DNA from: Enterocloster bolteae
GTDB lineage: Bacteria > Bacillota_A > Clostridia > Lachnospirales > Lachnospiraceae
Direction of reading: 5' to 3'
NCBI GenBank assembly: GCA_021769025.1
Contig: JAETTS010000008.1
Span: forward strand, 1 to 19,432
Length of the DNA stretch: 19,432 nucleotides
Shown here: positions 7,882 through 16,063 of the stretch, in pieces
Layout of the letters: every line of letters begins with the position of its first letter
Numbering within the stretch: the first letter of the stretch is position 1
Made by a program: the position numbers and the translations under genes
The notes under the pieces: generated by a model
Told to the model about the DNA's origin: nothing
The model's input: the letters and a program-made list of their open reading frames with translations, nothing else
Database searches by the model: none

Positions 7882-8815
7882 ACTATTGAATTACTGGTTC
7901 ATGAAAAGAAGAGATGGATGTTATCTCTTCCTTGCCGTCCTTTTAGCCGGCGCACATATAGCAGGTATCCTGGCAGAATCTTACGGTCATACTGACCAAG
8001 CTGCCCTTTTAAAATCCGTGGCTTTTGCAGGGTTTCTTCTGTTGGCCGTCCTCGTGCTGATCCATCTGAATCTTCACGCCAGCCATGAATTTTTAAAGCT
8101 GTTCGGAAATCTAAGCCATTTTCCCAAAAAACAGATCGAACATGTCAATTCCTTCTGTATGACGGTTTTTTTAGGACTCACTCTGGCTGCCATGACAGGG
8201 CTTTCCCTCCTTTTAGATCCTTTGTGGCCGGCTCTGTACCGATGGTTCTCCTCCCTTGGGCATCCGGTTGCCCCAGAGCAACCCCTTCCTGCAAAGATCA
8301 GCCAGCCAGCCCCGGAAACGCCAGACCTTTCCGTCCTTTTTGGCGAACCGGCTCCTCCGCCCCCATGGATGAAGGTCGTAGATCGGCTTTTTACCGTCCT
8401 GGGATATATGATTCTTGCCGCCCTGTGCCTGCTTCTTGTACGCATGGTATGGCTTTCCATATGGAAATGGATCACCAGACCCAGACACTTTGATGACGAT
8501 GAAAAAATCTATTTAAAGCCGACCCTGGCTTTGGGTGGGGAAAAAGGAAAAGAAGAAAAGGAAAAAGGCATCTTCTACTCCCTGTCTTACAATGGAAAAA
8601 TACGGAGATATTACCGCAGAAAAATATTGATAAACCAGAAAAAGCTGAGAAAAGGAATGCCTCCTGCCTGGGCCTCGCCCGAGGAACTGGAGAATGCCTC
8701 CGGTATCCAAGACAAGGCTCTTCACCAGATTTACGAAAAGGCCCGGTACAGCCGTGAAGGCGGCGGTGAAGCTGACTGGAGGCAGCTGTCAGACCGCCGC
8801 TTACATCCATTTTGA
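7868..8815 (+). CDS. Membrane protein with C-terminal DUF4129-like region
   Basis: Third gene of the MoxR operon, 315 residues. Seen: four likely membrane segments (about 19-37, 48-70, 95-118, 172-200), a Pro-rich extracytoplasmic-looking stretch between the third and fourth (about 133-168), and a charged cytoplasmic tail. The tail's pattern ASPEELENASG...LHQIYEKARYS resembles the DUF4129 helix seen at the C-terminus of transglutaminase-like proteins in such operons, but no transglutaminase Cys-His-Asp core is present. The ATG at 7868 is chosen because GGGAGG lies just upstream and the protein then begins MTIRKLLNYW; the frame stays open back to 7787, inside the DUF58 gene. It ends 3 bases before the convergent GNAT gene. 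Confidence 0.75.
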   Translation: MTIRKLLNYWFMKRRDGCYLFLAVLLAGAHIAGILAESYGHTDQAALLKSVAFAGFLLLAVLVLIHLNLHASHEFLKLFGNLSHFPKKQIEHVNSFCMTVFLGLTLAAMTGLSLLLDPLWPALYRWFSSLGHPVAPEQPLPAKISQPAPETPDLSVLFGEPAPPPPWMKVVDRLFTVLGYMILAALCLLLVRMVWLSIWKWITRPRHFDDDEKIYLKPTLALGGEKGKEEKEKGIFYSLSYNGKIRRYYRRKILINQKKLRKGMPPAWASPEELENASGIQDKALHQIYEKARYSREGGGEADWRQLSDRRLHPF

Positions 8816-8818
8816 ATC

Positions 8819-9370
8819 CTACAGGCTGCAACTCATCTCATACCACTGCTCCCCGCCCCAGGAGGACCTGGCCATGCCCTGATTTGAGAATCCCATTTTC
8901 TCATACATGGCGACCTTGCCCTCCAGGCAAGTGAGAATCACTTGCTTTCTGCCTCTCTTCTGTTCCCTGTGAAGATACCGGAACACAATCTCTCTCGCCA
9001 GACCTTGCCCCCGATACTCTGGAAGAACGTCCAGCCCCAGAAGCATGATATGATCTCCTGTGGGATCATGGAGCTTTGCGTCTGTAAAGAATTCATCACG
9101 AAAGGAATCTTCCCTGGTGGCAAGCCCATTTAAAAATCCGGCAAGTTTTCCTGTCTTTCTGTCAACAGCCACCAGGAACGTCTCCGGTGCTGCTGCAATC
9201 CGCTGCCTCATCATAGCTTCCGAGCAGGCTTCATTGGGCGGAAAGCATATCTGTTCAATCACAACCGCCTGATCTGCCTCCTCAGGAAGAATCTCCCTAA
9301 ATACAAATTTCTCCCCCAACACCTGGTTGGGAACTTGATACTTCTGAAACAATGCTTCCAAATGGCTCAT
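8819..9370 (-). CDS. GNAT-family N-acetyltransferase (AANAT-like)
   Basis: Predicted to transfer an acetyl group from acetyl-CoA to an amine. Seen over 183 residues: acetyl-CoA loop YRGQGLA (119-125) after the beta-strand IMLLGLDVLP, and an N-terminal ICFPPNEACSEAMM pattern like the CFPxxEA region of arylalkylamine N-acetyltransferase relatives. The substrate is not known; an aromatic or poly-amine is a guess from that resemblance. ATG start with AAGGAG nine bases upstream. It follows the EFR1 gene by 24 bases and is probably co-transcribed. Its stop lies 3 bases from the stop of the convergent gene, so any terminator would have to lie inside one of the two coding regions. Confidence 0.85.
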   Translation of the reverse strand: MSHLEALFQKYQVPNQVLGEKFVFREILPEEADQAVVIEQICFPPNEACSEAMMRQRIAAAPETFLVAVDRKTGKLAGFLNGLATREDSFRDEFFTDAKLHDPTGDHIMLLGLDVLPEYRGQGLAREIVFRYLHREQKRGRKQVILTCLEGKVAMYEKMGFSNQGMARSSWGGEQWYEMSCSL

Positions 9371-9394
9371 AAATCCATACTCCTTATCACAATA

Positions 9395-10156
9395 TCACAG
9401 AAACAACTCTGGCTCTTTCCGCCCGGCGCATACCTTTCGCATCTTTAAGGTAATAGCAAACACTGCCGCCGGATTCAGTCTTCGGCTTTGGTGAGGGCAG
9501 ACAGACACGCATCTCATGCAAGAAATGCACTTTCTCCCGTCGGTCTGAGACGGCTTTTTCCTGGGGATTGCCTTCACCGGGCACTTAGCAGCACAAATCC
9601 CGCAGCCACGGCAATCCTTGGATGCCACTGGCTTTAAGGGAATCACATGAAACTCCTTGTACGGATACCGGCCTGGAACAAAGAAATCTTTCCACGCCTT
9701 AGGCACCAGCAATTTCTTCTTAATCTTAGCAGCAAATGCTTTAAGGCGCTTCTCATCCCTGGCATCCGGCCTGCCTGCGCCATACCGGTGCATAATCGAA
9801 TGCTCCGCAACTGCTGTGATAGCAGCCACCACACAGAAGCCGCAGCTTTCCACTGCCTTGCGCAGTTCCAGAACCGTGTCTTCATAGGCACGGTTTCCAT
9901 AGGAGACCACCAGGATCGCCGCCGCATGGTCTGCTTTCATCTGCTTCAGGCGAAGAATCGCCGCCTCCGGCACTCTTCCTCCAAAAGAAGGCACACCGAT
10001 AAGGCACACATCTCCTCTCTGAAACCGATACATCCCATAATTTTTGTCCGGCAGAGAAAGATCCAATTCTACCTTATTCTTCCACTCTCCTGCCAGTATA
10101 TCCATGATCTTCTTTGTTCCGCCTGTAGGGCTGAAATACACGGAATAAACGTTCAT
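9395..10156 (-). CDS. EFR1-family protein: flavodoxin-like domain fused to a 2x[4Fe-4S] ferredoxin
   Basis: Cytoplasmic electron carrier of anaerobes. Seen over 253 residues: an FMN phosphate-binding loop SPTGGTKK (9-16) opening a flavodoxin-like domain (1 to about 150), then two ferredoxin cysteine sets, C182/C185/C188-C192 and C210/C213/C216-C220, each followed by Pro, as in bacterial 2[4Fe-4S] ferredoxins. The redox partner is unknown. ATG start; the ribosome binding site GGAG is ten bases upstream and only moderate. It lies 41 bases after the ferritin gene and 24 before the GNAT gene. Confidence 0.9.
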   Translation of the reverse strand: MNVYSVYFSPTGGTKKIMDILAGEWKNKVELDLSLPDKNYGMYRFQRGDVCLIGVPSFGGRVPEAAILRLKQMKADHAAAILVVSYGNRAYEDTVLELRKAVESCGFCVVAAITAVAEHSIMHRYGAGRPDARDEKRLKAFAAKIKKKLLVPKAWKDFFVPGRYPYKEFHVIPLKPVASKDCRGCGICAAKCPVKAIPRKKPSQTDGRKCISCMRCVSVCPHQSRRLNPAAVFAITLKMRKVCAGRKEPELFL

Positions 10157-10197
10157 TTAAACTTTTCTCCATTATTATGTAAAATCATTTCATTTTT

Positions 10198-10710
10198 CTA
10201 CAGAACCAGCGACGGCGCGCTGTATACTCTGGCCGCCAACTCATTATCCAACATATATAACGCCCTTGGATCGGAGCCAAACAGATCAAACTTTTTGATC
10301 AGCCCTTCTGCATTGGTCTCTTCCTCTCCCTGCTCCTTCACAAACCAGTCTAAAAACTGCATGGTCCTGAAATCCTTAACCGTGCTGGCCGCATCATAGA
10401 TGGTATGAATCAGGCTGGTCACATATTGCTCATGCTCATATCCTGCTGCCAGCGGCCCCCCAAAGGATGCAAACACCTTATCCGGCTTGTCGATGGCCTC
10501 CAGCGTCACCTTGCAGCCATTGTTCTGCAGATACTGCATAAACAGCATGGCGTGGTCTCTCTCCTCCTGGGCCTGAACCTTATACCAATTGGCAAATCCT
10601 GCCAACCCCTGATCCTCATAGTAGTTGGAAAAATCCAAATATAGATAGGCGGAATAGAATTCTTTATTCACCTGCACATTCAATAATTCCGCAACCTTTT
10701 TATCCAGCAT
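10198..10710 (-). CDS. ftnA: Ferritin (non-haem, ferroxidase type)
   Basis: Stores iron by oxidising Fe(II) and holding it in a 24-subunit shell; it also protects anaerobes from iron-driven oxidative damage. Seen over 170 residues: ferroxidase residues Glu17 (NKEFYSAY), Glu50 and His53 (QEERDH), Glu94, Gln127 and Glu130 (KEQGEEE), all at canonical spacing. The frame is open back to 10788, but the ATG at 10710 is chosen: it is preceded by GAGGAGGAGCAGG and gives MLDKKVAELLN, the normal ferritin beginning and normal length. A promoter at 10815-10843 leaves a leader of about 100 bases. Confidence 0.95.
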   Translation of the reverse strand: MLDKKVAELLNVQVNKEFYSAYLYLDFSNYYEDQGLAGFANWYKVQAQEERDHAMLFMQYLQNNGCKVTLEAIDKPDKVFASFGGPLAAGYEHEQYVTSLIHTIYDAASTVKDFRTMQFLDWFVKEQGEEETNAEGLIKKFDLFGSDPRALYMLDNELAARVYSAPSLVL

Positions 10711-10814
10711 TTCCTGCTCCTCCTCATTATCTGATATTCGTATGCTTTTGTGCCTCGATAGCTTCTTATGTATCATAGCGGTTGTCACGCTCTGTAAGCC
10801 TGAAGCCTCTTTTT

Positions 10815-10843
10815 ATTGTATCACCCTTTCTCTCAATTGTCCA
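10815..10843 (-). promoter_or_regulatory. Predicted sigma-A promoter of ferritin, overlapping the upstream gene's end
   Basis: Minus-strand -35 TGGACA (10838-10843, 5 of 6), 17-base spacer, then TGATACAAT: an extended -10 with TACAAT at 10815-10820. The -35 box overlaps the last codons and stop of the ATPase gene, so ferritin can be expressed apart from it. No Fur- or PerR-like palindrome was seen around it. Confidence 0.65.
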
Positions 10844-12599
10844 TCGAAAGGCTTCTCAGATAATCCTCGACTCTGCAATACCGTTTCCCGTCGTTTCTCT
10901 GGTTCTCCGGATCCTTGCACAAGATAAAATGCTCTTTAATGGTTCCAAACCGCCTCTCAATCTGGCGGTACCGCTCTGCATCCGGCATCCGGCGGTAATG
11001 GCCTAACCCCCCTGCGCCGGCCGCCCGGATCTCACACACCCTGCAGGAATTCTCCTTCGTATCATAGATTACCATATCATAATCTCCTGGGTTAAACTGA
11101 AGCTTATACACCTTGTGATAGCGTTCCATAGCCCGCTCTGTCTCCAGGAAAATGGTCTCCTCCAACATCTGTTCCCTTACCAATTCCAATGCCTGAACCG
11201 CCAGTTTCCTCTTGTCCACTTCGCTTAGGGAAAGAAACCGCTCTCCATCCATAAGAGAATCGATGAGATCCTGAATCTGGCAGTAACGCATCCCAGGCTG
11301 AATAAAGATCACCCGCTCAATCAGCTCTCCGCCTGATGGTGCTGTCTCAGGTGGGCACTCCATTATCAGATCCATAGCCACAAGCACTTCTTTGATCTCA
11401 GCAATACAGGCCTTGCTTATACCGGCAGCCTGTTCTTCCCTGCGATGGTCTCCCCGCAGATTCCATACAGCCAGGCGCAGGTCATGGAACGCTGTGTTCT
11501 TCGACAAGACCAAAAGAAGAAAATTCAGGTTCATATTCTCAATGACCCGGTTCACAATCTCCTCCAGATCCCCATTCTCCTGCAATACCCTCAGATTCTC
11601 GAACTGGTTCTTGTCCTTGCTACATGCAATGGAGCGCCGGATGTTCCTTAAGATGGCACTGTCAACATACTCCTTGGTAGAACCCATATCCCGAAAGGAG
11701 GCATGTTCCGGATCCACTTTCCGGTCTTCCCGATTCGTCTCCCCGGCCCGCATGGTACCGCCATACCGGATATAATCATTAATGTCATGAATTCCAAGGA
11801 CACGGCTGTGTTCCCGAAACGGTATGAACGTGGTGTGAATGATCACTGCCCTGTCATACAATTCCTGGCGCATGGCAAAGAAAAATGCCAGGGAATCCGT
11901 TCCGGTCAATACGATCCTCATGCCCTGGGCGGCATGAATATCCGATAAAAGCGCTGCCGAATCAATAAAGTCATCCATCAGTGTAACCTCATCGATAAAC
12001 ACATACCGGTAACCTGCCTGATAAAGCTGCCTCAAATCACCGCTTAACACCGGCATGGTATCTGCTGCCGTAGCCTTTATATATGCCACCTGCCTGCCAT
12101 CAGATACCATCTCCAGGATGGCCTGGCGGATCATAGTCGTCTTTCCTGTGCGGCGAAGCCCCATGACCAGGCAGACTCTGTCGTCCTCCCCGCCGTTTAG
12201 GTAGTCCATCAGCTTTTCATATCCGTCCCGTCTCTCCTCCCCGCATATATTGTCCGTCATTGCGCGAAGACTTTCCCCGATTATCACATTCATCTGGAAA
12301 CTGGCCTTAGAGGCAGAGGAGCCTCTCCTTCGGGATGCAGTCTTTTTCTTCCCATCTGGATCTTCCCCTTCCAGTTCTTTTAGTCTCTGCTGCAACTCCT
12401 TGCGCCTGGCTATCTGCTCCTCAACCTGGGCAAGCTCTGCTTCCTTTATGTACTGGCTCTTTATCTTTCCGTTCTCTGTCCATTGGCGGTAATAACGGGT
12501 TTTATTATGGATATTCTTTTTTGAAATATAGCCCACAGGCAGCTCTTCTATCTGTTTTTTCAATTCCTCCAGTTCTGCTGCCCTGTTTTCACCCTCCAA
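10833..12599 (-). CDS. AAA ATPase (DUF4143-style, ATP-binding protein) with restriction-nuclease-like C-terminus
   Basis: Role unknown; this broad family occurs in many copies in Clostridia and archaea. Seen over 588 residues: an N-terminal PVGYISKKNI...YYRQW...KIKSQYI segment with a following coiled-coil-like helix (about 21-80), as found in proteins that read as small DNA-associated modules; a basic linker (about 84-97); Walker A GLRRTGKTT (147-155); Walker B YVFIDEV (199-205); sensor-like VLTGTDS (230-236); helical middle; and a C-terminal strand pair YDMVIYD...CRVCEIR whose Asp508 and Glu523-Ile-Arg525 resemble a PD-(D/E)XK nuclease core with Lys replaced by Arg. TTG at 12599 is chosen because CGGAGG sits eight bases upstream; the GTG at 12608 touches that same site. 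Confidence 0.75.
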   Translation of the reverse strand: MEGENRAAELEELKKQIEELPVGYISKKNIHNKTRYYRQWTENGKIKSQYIKEAELAQVEEQIARRKELQQRLKELEGEDPDGKKKTASRRRGSSASKASFQMNVIIGESLRAMTDNICGEERRDGYEKLMDYLNGGEDDRVCLVMGLRRTGKTTMIRQAILEMVSDGRQVAYIKATAADTMPVLSGDLRQLYQAGYRYVFIDEVTLMDDFIDSAALLSDIHAAQGMRIVLTGTDSLAFFFAMRQELYDRAVIIHTTFIPFREHSRVLGIHDINDYIRYGGTMRAGETNREDRKVDPEHASFRDMGSTKEYVDSAILRNIRRSIACSKDKNQFENLRVLQENGDLEEIVNRVIENMNLNFLLLVLSKNTAFHDLRLAVWNLRGDHRREEQAAGISKACIAEIKEVLVAMDLIMECPPETAPSGGELIERVIFIQPGMRYCQIQDLIDSLMDGERFLSLSEVDKRKLAVQALELVREQMLEETIFLETERAMERYHKVYKLQFNPGDYDMVIYDTKENSCRVCEIRAAGAGGLGHYRRMPDAERYRQIERRFGTIKEHFILCKDPENQRNDGKRYCRVEDYLRSLSMDN

Positions 12600-12638
12600 T
12601 ACATCCACCTCCGATTTCTGTCTGTATGTAACCTTTAA

Positions 12639-12644
12639 ACACTA
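12639..12644 (-). promoter_or_regulatory. Possible -10 box for the ATPase gene
   Basis: On the minus strand a TATACT hexamer in the context GGTTATACTAG lies about 40 bases before the start codon. No good -35 at 16-18 bases was found, so this is weak. Confidence 0.35.
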
Positions 12645-12716
12645 GTATAACCTATTTTCTCTCAAATGCCTACTACAAATTAATAATTTTTACAAGATGA
12701 ATTTTAACTCCGGACA

Positions 12717-12725
12717 TGATATAAT
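12717..12725 (+). promoter_or_regulatory. Predicted extended -10 promoter of rarA
   Basis: TGATATAAT is a perfect extended -10 element (TGn followed by TATAAT at 12720-12725). The -35 region (about 12697-12702) is poor, as often tolerated with an extended -10. It would start transcription near 12732, about 50 bases before the rarA ATG. Confidence 0.6.
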
Positions 12726-12780
12726 AAGAGGGATTCCTATTGTATTCTCATTTCAGGCTAAAAAACACAGGAGAACAACT

Positions 12781-14136
12781 ATGTCAATGGAACAACTATC
12801 CATGTTCGGTACTCAGGAAACCTACCACCCTTTAGCCAGCCGTATGCGCCCGGAAACCCTGGAAGGCTTTGTAGGCCAAAGCCACCTTCTGGGAGAGGGA
12901 AAGATCTTGCGCCAATTGATTGCCCAGGATAAGATCCCTTCCATGATCTTCTGGGGGCCTCCAGGAGTCGGCAAGACCACCCTGGCCGGTATCATCGCTC
13001 ACCACACCCACGCGGAGTTTATCAATTTTAGCGCGGTTACCAGCGGCATCAAAGAGATCAAAGAGGTGATGGCCCAGGCAGAAAAGAGCCGTCGCATGGG
13101 CATGAAAACCGTATTGTTTGTAGACGAGATCCACCGCTTCAACAAGGCGCAGCAGGATGCCTTCCTTCCCTATGTGGAAAAAGGAAGCATCATCCTGATC
13201 GGGGCCACCACGGAGAATCCTTCCTTTGAGATCAACAGCGCTCTTTTGTCTCGCTGCCAGGTATTTGTCCTTCAGGCACTGGGGACGGAAGATTTATGCC
13301 TTCTCTTGAAACGGACCTTACAAAGCGACAACGGGTTTGGATACCTAGACATAGACATCTCCGACGACATGATCCATATGATCGCAGAGTTTGCCAATGG
13401 CGATGCCAGAACCGCCTTAAATGTTCTGGAGATGGCTGTGACCAACGGGGACATCGGTCCGGATAAGACCACGGTCACACTGGAAGTGCTAATGCAGTGT
13501 ATCGGCAAAAAAAGCCTTCTGTACGACAAAAAGGGAGAGGAGCATTACAACCTGATCTCCGCCCTCCACAAGTCCATGCGCAACTCCGATCCGGACGCCG
13601 CCGTCTACTGGCTTGCCCGGATGCTGGAGGCAGGAGAAGATCCCCTCTACGTAGCCAGACGGCTGGTCCGCTATGCCAGCGAGGATATCGGCATGGCGGA
13701 CAGTCAGGCTCTTCCTCTGGCCATAGCCGCCTACCAGGCCTGCCATTTTCTGGGAATGCCGGAATGCAACGTACACTTAAGCCATACCGTCATCTATCTT
13801 TCCATGGCCCCCAAGTCCAATTCCGCCTACAAAGCTTATGAGACCGCCAAGATGGATGCCCAGAACATGCTGGCGGAGCCGGTGCCTTTGGTCATCCGCA
13901 ACGCGCCTACCAAGCTGATGAAGCAGCTTCATTACGGCCAGGGGTATGTGTACGCCCACGATACCGAAGAAAAGCTTGCTCACATGCAGTGCCTGCCAGA
14001 TTCCCTGGCAGGAAGAGAATACTACCGTCCTACTGCCGAGGGGCAGGAGGCAGAAGTTAAGGAAAGATTGGAGAGCATAAAGAAATGGAAAGGAGAATCC
14101 TATGCGCATATCCCACCTGCACATTCAGAACTTTAA
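12781..14136 (+). CDS. rarA: Replication-associated recombination protein A (RarA/MgsA), clamp-loader-like AAA+ ATPase
   Basis: Acts at stalled replication forks, related to clamp loaders and to eukaryotic WRNIP1. Seen over 451 residues: N-terminal QLSMF (5-9), resembling a beta-clamp-binding pentapeptide; HPLASRMRPETLEGFVGQ; Walker A GPPGVGKT (59-66); Walker B LFVDEIHRF (112-120); sensor-1 GATTENPSF (141-149); SRC with the arginine finger (157-159); and the C-terminal tetramerisation region with LARMLEAGEDPLYVARRLVR. The ATG at 12781 is chosen because AGGAGAA precedes it by six bases and homologues start there, although the frame is open to 12697. Its last 35 bases overlap the next gene. Confidence 0.96.
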   Translation: MSMEQLSMFGTQETYHPLASRMRPETLEGFVGQSHLLGEGKILRQLIAQDKIPSMIFWGPPGVGKTTLAGIIAHHTHAEFINFSAVTSGIKEIKEVMAQAEKSRRMGMKTVLFVDEIHRFNKAQQDAFLPYVEKGSIILIGATTENPSFEINSALLSRCQVFVLQALGTEDLCLLLKRTLQSDNGFGYLDIDISDDMIHMIAEFANGDARTALNVLEMAVTNGDIGPDKTTVTLEVLMQCIGKKSLLYDKKGEEHYNLISALHKSMRNSDPDAAVYWLARMLEAGEDPLYVARRLVRYASEDIGMADSQALPLAIAAYQACHFLGMPECNVHLSHTVIYLSMAPKSNSAYKAYETAKMDAQNMLAEPVPLVIRNAPTKLMKQLHYGQGYVYAHDTEEKLAHMQCLPDSLAGREYYRPTAEGQEAEVKERLESIKKWKGESYAHIPPAHSEL

Positions 14137-15988
14137 GTCAATCATAAGCTTAGAGATTCAGGATATTCAGCACGCCCTGATCCTGGTGGGCAAAAATAAT
14201 ACGGGAAAGACCCGGATCCTCAATGCCATACGGGCCGCCTTAGGGGATTATCAGGTGGGTGAGTCGGATTTCAATGAAAAGAAGCAGAACATTGAGATTG
14301 CCATGACGCTGGAAATCCATGAAGAAGATCTCCGCCTCTTCCACAGCCACCGCCTGATCAGCCCATATCGGCGCTACGATGCCTGGCTGCGGGACTTTTG
14401 CGCCAAGCTTCCCTCCTTTTCAGACGGGAAGCTGAGATTCTCCTGTATCATCAACTACCGCCGGGAGATCCGCTACTCCGATGGAATCCGCAAAAACAAC
14501 CGCTATATCCCTCAGATCCTTCCATGTCTCTATTATATCGGTACCGGGCGGGATGTACGGCTTTTGCAGGAAGATCTTCTCATGTTTCAGGATGACAACC
14601 AGCTTATAAACCTGCGTTCCGATGTCTGCATGTTCGACACAGCCAAACAGTGCAATCGATGTTTTTCCTGTATCGGCCTGATCAATCAAAAGAATCCGGA
14701 AACACTGCAGCTGTGCGAGACCGTAAAGCTTCTGGAATACAAAATGTACCAGCTGAACCTTAATGATTTTTCCCGCAGGCTAAATGAAAACTACCGCAAA
14801 AACGGCGGGCCGGAGACTCTTACCTACACTCTGGCCTGCAATCATAATGAACTTTTTCATATCGATGCCGTGGTCTGGCAGCCTGACAACCCTTACGGAA
14901 CTCCGGTTGAGCAGCTGGGCAATGGTATGAAGAGCATCTATATGTTGTCTCTTCTGGAGACCTATGTGGAAGACGAAAACCGCATCTCCAGCATCATCAT
15001 GGTAGAGTATCCGGAACTGTTCCTTCACCCCTCCATGCAGAAAGCTGCCAGTGAGATTCTCTATCGGCTCTCCAAGAAAAACCAGGTGATCTTCACCACC
15101 CACTCTCCCAACATGATCGCCAATTTCGGCAGCCGTCAGATCTGCCAGGTTCAGGCGGATGCCATGGGACGCTCCTTTGTGAAAGGGCATGCTGATATCG
15201 ACCAGGTGTTGGATGATTTAGGCTACAGTGCCGTAGATCTTCTCAATGTAAGCTTTGTCTTCATCGTGGAGGGCAAACAGGATAAGAGCCGCCTTCCCCT
15301 TCTGTTGGAAAATTATTATTCTGAACTGTATGACAAAGGCGGCAATTTAACTCGGATCTCCATCCTTACCACCAACAGCTGTACCAATATCCGTACCTAT
15401 GCCAATCTGAAATATATGAATCAGGTCTACCTGCGGGATCATTTTCTCATGATCCGGGACAGTGACGGCAAGGATCCGAAGAAACTGGCCCAGGATCTGT
15501 GCCGGTATTATGATGAACGAAATCTTGAGGATGTGGATAAACTGCCTAAGGTCCGCCGCCGCAATGTGCTGATCCTAAAGTATTACTCCTTTGAAAACTA
15601 TTTTCTCAATCCTAAGATCATGGCACAGCTGGGTATCATAGACAGCGAAGAAGCCTTCTGGGAAACGCTTCTGGAGAAATGGCAAAGCTACTTGGGCCGT
15701 CTTTCCTGCGGTATCCATTTAAAAGAAGTTTTGGGAATGGATTTCCATTCGCCAGAGGACCTTAAGGCCCATTTTGAAGCATTTAAGATCTATATGCGAG
15801 GCCACAATCTGTTTGATATCTTCTATGGCCGGTATAAAAAGCAGGAGACAGAACTTCTCAAACGCTATATCAAACTGGCACCCAGGGAGGATTTTGGGGA
15901 TATTCTGGATGCCATTGATTCCTTCGCATTTTTTGACAGTAAGAAGAACGTTTCCGGGACAGCAGCGCAAAACAGGCTTGTTGACTAA
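14102..15988 (+). CDS. OLD-family protein: AAA/ABC-type ATPase with C-terminal TOPRIM domain
   Basis: Predicted ATP-dependent nuclease-like protein acting on DNA. Seen over 628 residues: Walker A GKNNTGKT (30-37); a Cys-rich insert with C176, then C184xxC187xxC190 and C205; signature-like QLGNGMKS (271-278); Walker B IIMVEYPELFLHP (298-310); H-loop FTTHSPNMI (331-339); then a TOPRIM domain with Glu390 (FIVEGKQD) and Asp453/Asp455 (MIRDSDGKD), so the metal-binding acids are kept. Odd: in the usual EEPE/DEPE motif the second, catalytic acid is Tyr303. ATG start with AGGAGA five bases upstream; it overlaps rarA by 35 bases, so the two are co-expressed. OLD proteins are known from phage P2 exclusion and the Gabija system, but no Gabija-like UvrD/PcrA helicase (GajB) lies beside it. 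Confidence 0.85.
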   Translation: MRISHLHIQNFKSIISLEIQDIQHALILVGKNNTGKTRILNAIRAALGDYQVGESDFNEKKQNIEIAMTLEIHEEDLRLFHSHRLISPYRRYDAWLRDFCAKLPSFSDGKLRFSCIINYRREIRYSDGIRKNNRYIPQILPCLYYIGTGRDVRLLQEDLLMFQDDNQLINLRSDVCMFDTAKQCNRCFSCIGLINQKNPETLQLCETVKLLEYKMYQLNLNDFSRRLNENYRKNGGPETLTYTLACNHNELFHIDAVVWQPDNPYGTPVEQLGNGMKSIYMLSLLETYVEDENRISSIIMVEYPELFLHPSMQKAASEILYRLSKKNQVIFTTHSPNMIANFGSRQICQVQADAMGRSFVKGHADIDQVLDDLGYSAVDLLNVSFVFIVEGKQDKSRLPLLLENYYSELYDKGGNLTRISILTTNSCTNIRTYANLKYMNQVYLRDHFLMIRDSDGKDPKKLAQDLCRYYDERNLEDVDKLPKVRRRNVLILKYYSFENYFLNPKIMAQLGIIDSEEAFWETLLEKWQSYLGRLSCGIHLKEVLGMDFHSPEDLKAHFEAFKIYMRGHNLFDIFYGRYKKQETELLKRYIKLAPREDFGDILDAIDSFAFFDSKKNVSGTAAQNRLVD

Positions 15989-16063
15989 ACTCCTTGTATT
16001 TAGGAGGCAAGCCTCTGTCTGCAATGAAGAAAAATCATCGATCAGAAACCCTTGAATCAATGT

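Noticed and set aside
9647..10399. 250-codon plus-strand frame
   Set aside because: Antisense to the EFR1 and ferritin genes, which both have intact motifs; a shadow frame.
14102..15988. Gabija (GajA) assignment for the OLD protein
   Set aside because: No UvrD-like GajB gene beside it; the neighbours are rarA and a convergent TA pair.
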